Shown piece by piece: positions 9,787 to 18,858 of a DNA stretch of 64,000 bases (position 1 is the first letter of the stretch; each line of letters starts with the position of its first letter). Under the pieces are notes generated by a model. It ran no database searches and had not been told where the DNA came from. It worked only from the letters and a program-made list of their open reading frames with translations. The stretch is from Epilithonimonas caeni DSM 17710 (GTDB lineage: Bacteria; Bacteroidota; Bacteroidia; Flavobacteriales; Weeksellaceae): the NCBI RefSeq assembly GCF_000426465.1, contig NZ_AUFK01000013.1:1-64000 (forward strand). The letters are read 5' to 3'. The translations under genes were made by a program, and so were the position numbers.

Positions 9787-11067
9787 ATGCTTGCATTAAA
9801 AGCTGAAAATATTTCTAAACAATACCGTCTCGGGCAAGTTGGCTCCGGGACACTTTCCCATGACCTTAATCGTTTTTGGTATAAGTTGAGAGGTAAGGAG
9901 GATCCTTATCTTAAAATCGGGGAATCCAACGACAGGTCAACAAAAGGAAATAGCGACTACGTATGGTCACTAAGGGATATAAATTTTGAAATCGAGCAAG
10001 GTGATGCCGTTGGGATCATTGGGAGGAATGGTGCCGGGAAATCTACCCTATTGAAACTATTAAGCAAGGTAACCAAACCAACAACTGGTAAAATCTATAC
10101 CAATGGAAGAATTGCATCTTTATTGGAAGTGGGAACCGGTTTCCACCCGGAAATGACAGGAAGAGAAAATGTGTATCTTAATGGTGCCATTCTTGGAATG
10201 ACAAGAAAGGAAATCAACAGAAAATTTGACGAAATCGTAGATTTTTCAGGAGTGGAAAGATATATAGACACCCCTGTAAAACGATATTCCTCTGGGATGT
10301 ATGTTCGTTTAGCCTTTGCTGTTGCGGCTCACTTGGAATCTGAAATATTAATTGTAGATGAAGTGCTGGCAGTCGGCGATGCAGAGTTCCAAAAAAAGTG
10401 TCTTGGCAAGATGGGAGACGTATCTAAAGGAGACGGAAGAACGGTCTTGTTCGTAAGTCACAATATGGCTGCCGTAGAAGAGCTTTGTACTTCCGGCATC
10501 ATGATGAAGAACGGATTAATAGAAAAAGTTGGTTCTGTTAATGAAATTGTCAATATATACCGAACATCTCAAATATCCATAAAAAGTTTTTATTCGAAAG
10601 AAACATCTCATGAGGTCTTATCCAAAATACGAACAGTTGAAGTTTTGGACCAGCATAATAAACAGGCCGATTTCATAAAATTCGGTGATTCCTTCAAAAT
10701 TAAGATAGAAGTAGATGTAAAAAAGAACCTGATCAATCCGATTATAAGTTGCCGGATCTCTAATTCCAACAATATCAGTATTGTAACTTTTAGAAGTAAT
10801 GATTATCTGGAGTCGCCTATTAAGGATAACCTGAAAATAGGACTGAACACAATAATTATAGATGTTGAAAATTTGAATCTGTTGAATGATATCTATGAAC
10901 TTTCCATAGGTTTCTCAGATGGAAATGACATCCTGGATGTTTTACAAAATTCTATTGGTTTTGAAGTTGTTACCTCAGACTCAATGTCAAAATTTAGAGT
11001 TCTAAACAAAGAGAATTCTTCTAATAGTATATTATTCCATGAAGCTAATTGGAAGGTTGCTCGATAA
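9787..11067 (+). CDS. wzt: Polysaccharide ABC transporter, ATP-binding subunit with C-terminal domain
   Basis: ATPase partner of Wzm. The 426 residues show Walker A GRNGAGKST at 79-87, the ABC signature YSSGM at 167-171 and Walker B ILIVDE at 187-192 with catalytic Glu192. A switch His lies in VSHNM. From about 270 a beta-rich extension follows that resembles the Wzt C-terminal domain. In O9a/O8-type systems that domain recognises the modified end of the finished glycan. Its presence suggests export of a full-length capped polymer. The 3' end overlaps the next gene by 29 bases. Confidence 0.92.
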   Translation: MLALKAENISKQYRLGQVGSGTLSHDLNRFWYKLRGKEDPYLKIGESNDRSTKGNSDYVWSLRDINFEIEQGDAVGIIGRNGAGKSTLLKLLSKVTKPTTGKIYTNGRIASLLEVGTGFHPEMTGRENVYLNGAILGMTRKEINRKFDEIVDFSGVERYIDTPVKRYSSGMYVRLAFAVAAHLESEILIVDEVLAVGDAEFQKKCLGKMGDVSKGDGRTVLFVSHNMAAVEELCTSGIMMKNGLIEKVGSVNEIVNIYRTSQISIKSFYSKETSHEVLSKIRTVEVLDQHNKQADFIKFGDSFKIKIEVDVKKNLINPIISCRISNSNNISIVTFRSNDYLESPIKDNLKIGLNTIIIDVENLNLLNDIYELSIGFSDGNDILDVLQNSIGFEVVTSDSMSKFRVLNKENSSNSILFHEANWKVAR

Positions 11068-12517
11068 GATCGAGAATTTCTATGCGAGGAAAAGATTTTT
11101 CCAACGATATAATGCATTGAAGAAAGAAGGTAAAAAGATCAGTTCCATTGCCTTGATCTATTATATCCCAAAATCAAATACGGAAAAATATAATAAATGG
11201 GAAGATGGCTTTACAAAGGCAATCGACCTGCTATCCGAAGATTTCAACATCGTAAGATACAATCTGGAAGATATAAAACCTACAAGCAATGAACTTAACG
11301 ATTTTGACCTTGTAATTGGTAAAAGCTGCTGGAACTGGATTGTTGATGATTATATCCGATCTTTGAAAAACCTTACGGCCCTCAAAGGCATTGTTGTATC
11401 ATGCTCAATGCCACCTCGAAGAAAAGACGTGTGGCTATATGATATTATTTGGTATGAAACCGAATGGTATAAAAAACATATTAACTTTCATCCCAATATC
11501 CATCAGGCATTTGGTATCAATACCGATGTTTTTTTTCCTGCAGAATCAGAAAAAACGATAGACGTATTATCTATAGGCGCATTGGAGCCTTATAAAAGAT
11601 TCGAAAAGATGAATGCTATGCCCGGTAAACGGAAAGTAATCATCGGCTCTAAAAACACCAAGAATTCTCAAAAAGTCATAGACACATTGGACCCTGATAT
11701 TGAAATAATAGATTATAGCAGTCAGCAAGAACTTGCAAAGTATATCAATTCTTCAAAAATCGTCTATATCCCCGCATCTACACAAGGCGGCGGAGAAAGA
11801 GCCGTCTTGGAAGCGAAAGCCTGTAAGGCAAATGTAATCGTTGAAAATGATAATCCGAAGCTGACAAGGCTGCAAAAATCTTTTGATTATTCTATTACAG
11901 ATTACTACAATGATCTTCTTACATCTATCAAAGGTTTTGAAAAAACACATATCCGGGCAACCAACCTTATAAAAGCCTCTGCCAATGTAAAAGTTGGGCG
12001 ATATTCCTTTTACAATAATAATTTCAAGATAAAAGGCAGCATAAAGGTTTCAATAGGTTCTTTTTGTTCCCTGGGAGAGAATATCACTCTAATTACAGAG
12101 AATCATGACACCAATTTTTTGGCCACTCAAGGTTTCATTTATCGATATCTTTTGAATCAGGACCACCCTGCAGAAATGTCGGAGACACCGTCCAGAGAAA
12201 GGACCAAAGGCCCAATATCAATTGGAAATGATGTCTGGATCGGCGATAATGTTATTATCATGTCCGGTGTTTCTATTGGTGATGGTGCTTGCATAGCCGC
12301 AGGCAGTATTGTGACAAAAGATGTGGAACCATATTCTATTTACGGGGGAGTTCCTGCCAAATTCATAAAAAAAAGATTTTCGCAAGAGGTGATCGATCTG
12401 ATGCTGTCTATAAAATGGTGGAACTGGTCCGATAAAAGAATATCCAAAAACAAAGAACTTCTGAATCTGAATCTGAATCAATCAAGTATTGAAGAGATAA
12501 AAAATACCATCCAATGA
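11039..12517 (+). CDS. Glycosyltransferase fused to a hexapeptide acetyltransferase
   Basis: A 492-residue fusion. Residues about 1-310 look like a GT-B glycosyltransferase: the strand-loop SIGALEPYKRFE and the donor-side segment PASTQGGGERAVLEAKA resemble GT4 enzymes. From about 315 (ANVKVGRYSFYNN) the sequence becomes a CatB/Vat-type left-handed beta-helix acetyltransferase. It has ISIGNDVWIGDNVIIMSG, GDGACIAAGSIVTKDVEPYSIYGG and the end motif VPAKFIKKRF. The single frame suggests one protein that adds a sugar and O-acetylates the same or a neighbouring residue. It starts inside the end of wzt (ATG 11039) and overlaps the next gene by ATGA, so it is translationally coupled on both sides. 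Sugar and acceptor are unknown. Confidence 0.85.
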   Translation: MKLIGRLLDKIENFYARKRFFQRYNALKKEGKKISSIALIYYIPKSNTEKYNKWEDGFTKAIDLLSEDFNIVRYNLEDIKPTSNELNDFDLVIGKSCWNWIVDDYIRSLKNLTALKGIVVSCSMPPRRKDVWLYDIIWYETEWYKKHINFHPNIHQAFGINTDVFFPAESEKTIDVLSIGALEPYKRFEKMNAMPGKRKVIIGSKNTKNSQKVIDTLDPDIEIIDYSSQQELAKYINSSKIVYIPASTQGGGERAVLEAKACKANVIVENDNPKLTRLQKSFDYSITDYYNDLLTSIKGFEKTHIRATNLIKASANVKVGRYSFYNNNFKIKGSIKVSIGSFCSLGENITLITENHDTNFLATQGFIYRYLLNQDHPAEMSETPSRERTKGPISIGNDVWIGDNVIIMSGVSIGDGACIAAGSIVTKDVEPYSIYGGVPAKFIKKRFSQEVIDLMLSIKWWNWSDKRISKNKELLNLNLNQSSIEEIKNTIQ

Positions 12518-13347
12518 ATCTGATCTATTACAAATCAAAAAAAGGGAACTTTGGAGATGATCTGAATCCATTTATTTGGGAAAAATTATTGGGCGATTTG
12601 GACAATTACCCTGCTGATCTAGATTTTGTAGGTATAGGATCCATCCTGGACGAGAGATTGGAACAATCTGAAAATAAGAAAATCATCTTCGGTTCCGGTG
12701 TTCGTGATTTTCTATATAATCCTGACAATCTGGACATCATCAAAGAAGTATCGTTCGTGAGAGGCCCCATAAGCAAAAAAGTCACAGGATTAGATTTTAT
12801 TACAGATACCGCCTATGCTTTAGCATTGACGGGTGAGTATCAACATTATTTAGATACTAAGAAAAAATACAAAGTTTCTTATATCCCCTATTTTGAACAG
12901 GTAGATGGTTTGAACTGGGATCTTTTCAACAAGATGACCGGTTATAATGTCATCCTGCCCACGCAAAATATAGAAATAGTATTGGAAGAAATTGCAGCCT
13001 CGGAGCGTATCATTACATCAGCAATGCACGGTGCGATAGTTGCGGATATATTCAGAACTCCCTGGTTGAGGCTGAAGTTTATGAAGCAGGGCCATGAACC
13101 ATCATTGACATCCGAACTGAAATGGAACGATTGGATGCAATCTGTGAATATTAAAAACCCTTCAGAAATATATAGTGACCTTACAATTCTTGCAAAAAGT
13201 AGCAAGCTAACAGATATTATTAAAATATTATTGCTGAAAAGAAGTTTTAGGTATCCTCGATATAATTTATCCGACAATGCCGTTTTTGAAAGCAAAATAT
13301 CTCAGATCAAGGAAAAAATAGACATCCTAATTAATTATAGCAAATGA
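12514..13347 (+). CDS. Polysaccharide pyruvyl transferase family protein
   Basis: Likely adds a pyruvate ketal from phosphoenolpyruvate to a sugar of the exported polymer. The 277 residues start with YYKSKKGNFGDDLNP, the N-terminal pattern of ExoV/GumL-like proteins (PS_pyruv_trans, PF04230). They carry the conserved ITSAMHGAIVADIFRTPW segment near 170. It overlaps its neighbours by ATGA at both ends, so it belongs to a tightly coupled block 11039-14390. Some members of this family have other roles, so the pyruvylation activity is an inference from the family. Confidence 0.82.
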   Translation: MNLIYYKSKKGNFGDDLNPFIWEKLLGDLDNYPADLDFVGIGSILDERLEQSENKKIIFGSGVRDFLYNPDNLDIIKEVSFVRGPISKKVTGLDFITDTAYALALTGEYQHYLDTKKKYKVSYIPYFEQVDGLNWDLFNKMTGYNVILPTQNIEIVLEEIAASERIITSAMHGAIVADIFRTPWLRLKFMKQGHEPSLTSELKWNDWMQSVNIKNPSEIYSDLTILAKSSKLTDIIKILLLKRSFRYPRYNLSDNAVFESKISQIKEKIDILINYSK

Positions 13348-14390
13348 AAGTACTTTTTGCCTATAATATAACAGCAAGTGATAATGAGTATGTTTCCCGG
13401 TTAATTGAGATTTCCCAGGCAATAGATGAAGTTGAGACAACCGCATCTTTAGAAGAATTCTGGTCTCCAACCACACGATATGATGCGATCATTATCAACT
13501 GGCCCGATTATCTGTTCCGTTGGAAGCGTGATATCTCCGATGCAGAAGTAGAAAAACTGATTGCGCTTCTGGATGAATATAAAAAGAGCAACACAAAAAT
13601 AATCACCATTTTGCATGACGAATATGCTCACCATTCCCGATCGGAAAACAGGGATAGAATATTCGACATATGTTACCAGAACTGTGACGTTTTAGCTCAT
13701 CTGGGTGAATTTTCGCTAAAAAAATACACGGAAAAATACAAACATTTAAAAGTAGAGCATAAACTACTTTATCATCCCAGGTACAAATATTTTGATTTTA
13801 ATTTAGATAATTTAAAAACCAGGGCTGTTCTAGGTTTCAAATCCGGGGATTTCATTGTTATAGTTCCGGGAGGAGTCAGACATCAATATGAAGAAGACCA
13901 TATCAACAAGATCTTTAAAAGTCTGAAAATAAAGAATAAAAAGCTGATCTATGTGAGGGCAAGTCATATCGATAAGCCTATGAAAGATTTCAGTTCAAAA
14001 TTTTTAACCTTCAAAATAAAGGAACTTTTTGTAAAAATTTTCCATAAAAGACACTATAAGTATAAATTTTTGGACAGTAAGATCTTGTCTCAATATCTTA
14101 CCATCGCAGATCTGATAATACTTCCAAGAATTGATATTCTAAATAGTGGTAACGTTATATTGGGCAGTCAATACGACAAGTTGATCATCGGACCTAAAAT
14201 TGGTAATATTGATGAATGGCTGATAAGATTCGATCAAATATCTATAGATCCCAAGGATGTAGATAAGAATATTAAAGATAACAGCCTTTATGTAACTGTT
14301 ATGAATTATATCAAAAAAAATGGATCCCATAAAAAGCATATTTATGGCGATGAAATAATTTTACAACAATTGCAGGAAATTTTATCCTAA
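13344..14390 (+). CDS. Probable GT-B glycosyltransferase
   Basis: A 348-residue protein without a firm family match by eye. It begins with a Rossmann-like strand (MKVLFAYNI). It has a middle segment with AHLGEFSLKKY and YHPRYKYF, and a C-terminal half with LPRIDILNSGNVILG followed by KLIIGPKIGNIDEWL. That end looks like the donor-binding side of GT4/GT94-type enzymes, in which a Ser/Asn-Gly pair precedes an alanine- or glycine-rich helix. It is coupled to a GumL/ExoV-like pyruvyl transferase by an ATGA overlap. This recalls the mannosyltransferase-pyruvyltransferase pairing of xanthan loci. Function as a glycosyltransferase is likely but unproven. Confidence 0.65.
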   Translation: MKVLFAYNITASDNEYVSRLIEISQAIDEVETTASLEEFWSPTTRYDAIIINWPDYLFRWKRDISDAEVEKLIALLDEYKKSNTKIITILHDEYAHHSRSENRDRIFDICYQNCDVLAHLGEFSLKKYTEKYKHLKVEHKLLYHPRYKYFDFNLDNLKTRAVLGFKSGDFIVIVPGGVRHQYEEDHINKIFKSLKIKNKKLIYVRASHIDKPMKDFSSKFLTFKIKELFVKIFHKRHYKYKFLDSKILSQYLTIADLIILPRIDILNSGNVILGSQYDKLIIGPKIGNIDEWLIRFDQISIDPKDVDKNIKDNSLYVTVMNYIKKNGSHKKHIYGDEIILQQLQEILS

Positions 14391-14407
14391 TTAATTTTAC
14401 GATTAAA

Positions 14408-15292
14408 ATGCTAACATTATTTACTCCAACATACAATAGGGCTACGCTTCTTCCAACGTTGTTTGAAAGTTTGAAAAAACAGTCAAATAAAAAATTTGAA
14501 TGGCTCATTGTCGATGATGGGAGTACAGATAATACGAGAGAAGTTATAAAATCATTTATAGAGACCTCCGCGTTCAGAATAACATATTTATATCAAGAAA
14601 ATCAAGGGAAGCACATCGCAATAAACACGGCCATAAACTATTGTAACACAGAATATTTTGGCACAGTGGACAGCGATGACTATCTCAAAGATGAGGCTAT
14701 CGAGATCATCTATGAAAAACTGGAGAAGATCAGGTATGAGAAAAATATTATCGGGATTGCAAGTCCATTAGAAATGGTCGATTCTAAAAAAAATATAGTG
14801 ACTCGTCCCGATATATTTGCTGAAATAACAGCTACACCTGTTGAAATAGGTTATACTTACAAAATCTATGGTGAATTTACTTTGGTATATAAAACCGAAA
14901 TCATAAAAAAATACCAATATCCTCAATTCTTTGGAGAAAAATTTATTCAGGAGTCCTTTATCACCAACCGTTTTGATAAAGAATACAAGATATTGCACAT
15001 TCCTGAATCTGTGGTTATTGGAGAGTATCGGGATGATGGTCTGACAGCTCAGAGTAAACAGCTGCTAATTAATAATCCCAGAGGAGCCGCTTTGGTTTTT
15101 TGTGAAAAAATGAACAATCCCACTATTCCTTTTTCTGCTAGAAAAAAATTTGTCAAAAATTATTGGGATTTTGAAAGCATAAACAATCCAAGTTTTATTA
15201 GTAAATTACATAAAATCAAAAATCTGCGCCTGAAATTTTCTATTATTTATTATTTCTCTTCAAAAAAAATAAATACTCTATTAAAAAAGTAA
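14408..15292 (+). CDS. Family 2 glycosyltransferase
   Basis: Inverting GT-A enzyme of 294 residues. The N-terminus FTPTYNRATLLPTLFESL and the loop VDDGSTDNT are the nucleotide-binding hallmarks. The metal-binding DSDD lies at 88-91. It is a close relative of the GT2 at 27791-28690 in this locus (both have TPxYNRAxxLPxxFxSLxKQ), so one may have arisen by duplication. It transfers a sugar from an activated donor to the growing repeat unit at the inner membrane face; donor unknown. It follows the preceding gene after 17 bases. Confidence 0.9.
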   Translation: MLTLFTPTYNRATLLPTLFESLKKQSNKKFEWLIVDDGSTDNTREVIKSFIETSAFRITYLYQENQGKHIAINTAINYCNTEYFGTVDSDDYLKDEAIEIIYEKLEKIRYEKNIIGIASPLEMVDSKKNIVTRPDIFAEITATPVEIGYTYKIYGEFTLVYKTEIIKKYQYPQFFGEKFIQESFITNRFDKEYKILHIPESVVIGEYRDDGLTAQSKQLLINNPRGAALVFCEKMNNPTIPFSARKKFVKNYWDFESINNPSFISKLHKIKNLRLKFSIIYYFSSKKINTLLKK

Positions 15293-15342
15293 TCTTATAA
15301 ATAATCTCTAAGATCTTTTTTCAAAAGCAAAATAATTATTTT

Positions 15343-16272
15343 ATGGAAAATAGTCATCCTTTGGTCACCGTCTTCATGATCTCATATAATCAACAAGATT
15401 ATATAATAGAGGCATTGGAAAATGTACTAGATCAAGAGGTTGATTTTACATATAAGGTGATACTATCTGATGATTGCTCTACCGATAACACACAACAAGT
15501 GGTAGACGATTTTTTAGAAAATCATCCGAAGAAAGACCTGGTGACCTTTATCAAACAGGAGAAGAATCTTGGATGGATGCCCAATTTTATTTTCACATTA
15601 CAAAAATGCCAAGAATCGGGAGCAAAATATATTGCCATGTGCGAAGGTGATGACTTTTGGACAAACAAACATAAATTGCAGAAACAAATTGATCTCTTGG
15701 AACAAAATCCTGAAATAGTTTTGGCATGTCACAGATATAAAGAACTCTATAATGATGGTTCTTTGAAAGAGTTCCCTTACTTTCGCAAAGATTTTTTTAA
15801 CGGGGATCATTCTTTCAAGTTCGATCAGAAAGATTTTGAAGAATTCATGAGAATACAGACCATGACGATTGTTTTCAAGACTTCTTCATTAGACCTCTCG
15901 CTTAGAAAAAATTATAAATATTATTGCGATACCCATATCAAACATCATATTTTAGATCATGGTCCGGGAATATATACCAAAGATTTTGATGCCGTTTACA
16001 GAATTCACGGTAACAATGTTTTCATGTCTCTGGATCAAAGAAAAAAGACCAAGTTTTCTTATGATGTTTATAAAGACCTTATCAGGAATGGCTATGAAGG
16101 TTATAGGAACTTGCTAAACACCGCAATGAGAGAAAGGATAACTAATGAACTGAAGAATAATAAAAGGAATATTCTAGATCCATATTACAGAAACATAATA
16201 TGGGAACAGTTTACAAATACGAAATCTTTTCCTCAGCTTTTAAAATATATTGTCAAAGGAACATTTAACTAA
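15343..16272 (+). CDS. Family 2 glycosyltransferase
   Basis: A 309-residue GT-A enzyme. Evidence: the N-terminus VTVFMISYNQQDYIIEAL, the loop LSDDCSTDNTQQ near 45, and the acidic motif EGDD at 101-104 in MCEGDDFW, a variant of DXD common in this subgroup. The C-terminal half contains HHILDHGPGIYTKDFDAVYRIH, typical of GT2 proteins in polysaccharide loci. The specific linkage cannot be told. It precedes a DXD-sugar transferase by 7 bases. Confidence 0.88.
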   Translation: MENSHPLVTVFMISYNQQDYIIEALENVLDQEVDFTYKVILSDDCSTDNTQQVVDDFLENHPKKDLVTFIKQEKNLGWMPNFIFTLQKCQESGAKYIAMCEGDDFWTNKHKLQKQIDLLEQNPEIVLACHRYKELYNDGSLKEFPYFRKDFFNGDHSFKFDQKDFEEFMRIQTMTIVFKTSSLDLSLRKNYKYYCDTHIKHHILDHGPGIYTKDFDAVYRIHGNNVFMSLDQRKKTKFSYDVYKDLIRNGYEGYRNLLNTAMRERITNELKNNKRNILDPYYRNIIWEQFTNTKSFPQLLKYIVKGTFN

Positions 16273-16279
16273 AAACACT

Positions 16280-17062
16280 ATGATCCCCAAAAAAATACAT
16301 TATTGCTGGTTCGGCGGAAGGCCCAAACCAGAATCGTTTTACATCTGTCTTGCCAGCTGGAAGAAAGCACTTCCCGATTATGAGATCATAGAATGGAACG
16401 AATCCAACTTCGATATCAATTGCTGCGAATATGTAAGACTGGCAGCCGAAAAAAAGAAATGGGCCTTTGTATCGGATTATTCCAGAGCTTTGGCATTATA
16501 CGAACAAGGTGGAATCTATATGGACATCGATGTAGAGGTCAAATTCTCCTTGGACGAGTTTCTTGTACACCGTGCATTTTCCGGATTCGAGATCAAGGGT
16601 TCACCGTTCACTGCGCTTTGGGCAACAGAAAAAGGACATCCCTGGCCAAAGAAAGTTTTAGATTTTTATAATGAAAAAACAGATTTTGACCTCACTACCA
16701 ATACGGTTTTTGTCTCCGACCTACTGGTAAAAGAATACAAAGCCGACCCAGAGAGAGATGAATATCAGGAATTGGCAGACGGCATCGTAATCTATCCTTC
16801 TACTTATTTTTGTCTCGACCTTCCGAAAAATTATGCGGCACATCATTTCGTAGGGACCTGGCATGAAAGGGATACCCCAAATCCTTTCAAAGACTTTGTA
16901 CATGCTTATTTTCATCTCCAGAATGTAGCAGATATCAAAGAAGGGAAAAAGGAGATCCACAATGTTGTCAATAATCTCAAAAAAATATCTGCAGATGAGA
17001 TCTTGGACCAATTTCCTTTGAGAATGCTTATAAAACATATTCTGAAACGCATAAAACCTTAA
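16280..17062 (+). CDS. DXD-type (GT32-like) glycosyltransferase
   Basis: A 260-residue enzyme of the Gly_transf_sug type. It starts IPKKIHYCWFGGRPKPES, the classic opening of capsular GT32 proteins. It carries SDYSRALALYEQGGIYMDIDVEV, where Asp82 and Asp84 form the DXD motif that holds the metal and nucleotide sugar. These enzymes are retaining and often use UDP-Gal, UDP-GalNAc or GDP-Man. The ATG at 16280 is preferred over an in-frame ATG at 16250 that lies inside the previous gene. Confidence 0.88.
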   Translation: MIPKKIHYCWFGGRPKPESFYICLASWKKALPDYEIIEWNESNFDINCCEYVRLAAEKKKWAFVSDYSRALALYEQGGIYMDIDVEVKFSLDEFLVHRAFSGFEIKGSPFTALWATEKGHPWPKKVLDFYNEKTDFDLTTNTVFVSDLLVKEYKADPERDEYQELADGIVIYPSTYFCLDLPKNYAAHHFVGTWHERDTPNPFKDFVHAYFHLQNVADIKEGKKEIHNVVNNLKKISADEILDQFPLRMLIKHILKRIKP

Positions 17063-17092
17063 GTTTTAGTATTTTTACAAAAAATATTTTTG

Positions 17093-18172
17093 ATGAAAGA
17101 AAAAATAGCAATCATTTATGGAACCAGACCAGAATTCCTCAAGGTTTTTCCTATTATCAATGAATTCAAAAAAGTAGGTCAGGAGATTATTATCGTCAAT
17201 ACCGGGCAACATGATTCCCTGTTGACAGAGATGGAGCAGAGCTTCGAGATAACACCTCATTACCAACTTTCTGTACAATCTTTGTCTTTTACAAATTCTA
17301 ACCTGATTGCAAAATTGATAGATGAGATATCAAATCTCGTTCATAAAGAAAATATCCAAAAAATCATCGCCCAAGGTGACACATTTACTGTTTTAGCCTC
17401 ATCTATGGTTGCATTTTTGGAGCAGAGAAAATTCTACCATGTAGAGGCCGGGCTTAGAACAAGTGATATAAAACTGCCTTTCCCCGAGGAATATAACAGA
17501 CGTGTGGTATCGCTGACAGCCGATATCAATTTCCCACCTACAGAATTATCCAGACAAAACCTTCTGAAAGAAAATATTTCAGAGGACCGTATCTCCTTGG
17601 TTGGAAATACAATTGTGGATATGATCCAATATGTGACAAAAAAAGAGAACATAGGAATTGATTATCAAGACCTTGTCTTTATAACAGCACACAGACGGGA
17701 AAATATTGGTCAACCTTTGAAAAATATCGCTCAAGCCATCAAAGAATTGGCTCAAGAAAACCCTAATACGCAATTCGATTGGGCCCTACACCCAAATCCC
17801 AATACGCGTAAAATCATCTTGGATGCTTTCGAGAATAATATTTCACCCAACATCAATTTTACAGAACCTCTTTCTTATTTGGAAGCAATCCGGAAGATGG
17901 CAAAGTCCAAATTGATAATTTCGGATTCAGGTGGTATACAGGAAGAAGCCCCAAGTCTTCAGAAAAGAGTGCTTATCCTCCGGGAAGAGACTGAAAGACC
18001 AGAAGTTTTAACTTGCGAGTGTGGAATTCTGGTAGGGACAGATATTCAAAAGATCAAGGACAGTTTCTATCAAATTTATAACAATCCTCAGGAATATATA
18101 TTCAAAAGTGAGAATAATCCTTTTGGTGATGGAAAAGCAGCAGAAAAAATAACTGAAAAAATAATCAAATGA
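17093..18172 (+). CDS. wecB: UDP-N-acetylglucosamine 2-epimerase (non-hydrolysing)
   Basis: Interconverts UDP-GlcNAc and UDP-ManNAc. The 359 residues have the GT-B-like fold of the family: YGTRPEFLKVFPII at the start, NTGQHDSLLTEM, HVEAGLRTSDI near 120, and ISDSGGIQEEAPSL near 285 with the UDP-binding Ser/Glu residues. The ATG at 17093 is preferred to the TTG just before it. It overlaps the following SDR gene by ATGA and lies one gene before a UDP-HexNAc dehydrogenase, so UDP-ManNAcA may be the joint product. Confidence 0.93.
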   Translation: MKEKIAIIYGTRPEFLKVFPIINEFKKVGQEIIIVNTGQHDSLLTEMEQSFEITPHYQLSVQSLSFTNSNLIAKLIDEISNLVHKENIQKIIAQGDTFTVLASSMVAFLEQRKFYHVEAGLRTSDIKLPFPEEYNRRVVSLTADINFPPTELSRQNLLKENISEDRISLVGNTIVDMIQYVTKKENIGIDYQDLVFITAHRRENIGQPLKNIAQAIKELAQENPNTQFDWALHPNPNTRKIILDAFENNISPNINFTEPLSYLEAIRKMAKSKLIISDSGGIQEEAPSLQKRVLILREETERPEVLTCECGILVGTDIQKIKDSFYQIYNNPQEYIFKSENNPFGDGKAAEKITEKIIK

Positions 18173-18852
18173 TAATTGGCAGAGGACTTATTGCAAATCT
18201 ATTTATAGAAGAAGACAGAGAAGATATACTCTTCTTTGCTTCCGGTGTATCCAATTCCTTAGAAACCAGACCAGAAGAGTTTTCAAGAGAAGAAAACATG
18301 GTGAAAAATGCTATTGCTGAAAATCCCGAAAAAATTTTCGTTTATTTTTCAACATGCAGTATTTACGACTCTTCTAAAGTGGATAGCAACTATGTCTTAC
18401 ATAAATTAAAAATGGAGCAGATTATCAAAAAAAACTGTAAAAGATTTCTTATTCTTAGAGTCAGTAATGCCGTTGGTAAGGGAGGCAATCCTAATCTGCT
18501 GATGAATTATCTCGTACGCTCCGTAAAAAATAATGAAAGGATAAATGTTTACACAAAAGCTACTAGAAATCTCATAGATGCCGATGATATAAAAAAAATA
18601 ACTTTCTCTATGATTGAGAATAAAACATTTAACAAGATCGTAAATGTAGCTTATCCTCAAAATTATACTATTATAGAAATATTGGAAATAATAGAACGGT
18701 TTTATAGCATAAAATTAGAACTTAATCTTATAAAAAGCGGAACAGGCTACGATATAGATGTTTCTGATGTAGAATATCATTTTACAGACAACGATTTAAC
18801 TAATAAGGATTCTTATCTTTGTAGTATATTACAGAAATATTACTCTTTTTAA
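18169..18852 (+). CDS. Small SDR-type sugar-nucleotide reductase/epimerase
   Basis: A 227-residue, compact member of the NAD-dependent epimerase/dehydratase superfamily. The chain begins directly at the dinucleotide loop (IIGRGLIANL, GxGxxA). It has FSTCSIYD (the catalytic Ser/Thr region) and YVLHK, a YxxxK catalytic pair. Full-length relatives have about 280-320 residues, so this one lacks much of the substrate domain. It sits between wecB (ATGA overlap) and a UDP-HexNAc dehydrogenase. A role in modifying a UDP-HexNAc derivative is likely but the substrate is unknown. Confidence 0.75.
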   Translation: MIIGRGLIANLFIEEDREDILFFASGVSNSLETRPEEFSREENMVKNAIAENPEKIFVYFSTCSIYDSSKVDSNYVLHKLKMEQIIKKNCKRFLILRVSNAVGKGGNPNLLMNYLVRSVKNNERINVYTKATRNLIDADDIKKITFSMIENKTFNKIVNVAYPQNYTIIEILEIIERFYSIKLELNLIKSGTGYDIDVSDVEYHFTDNDLTNKDSYLCSILQKYYSF

Positions 18853-18858
18853 GGAAAC

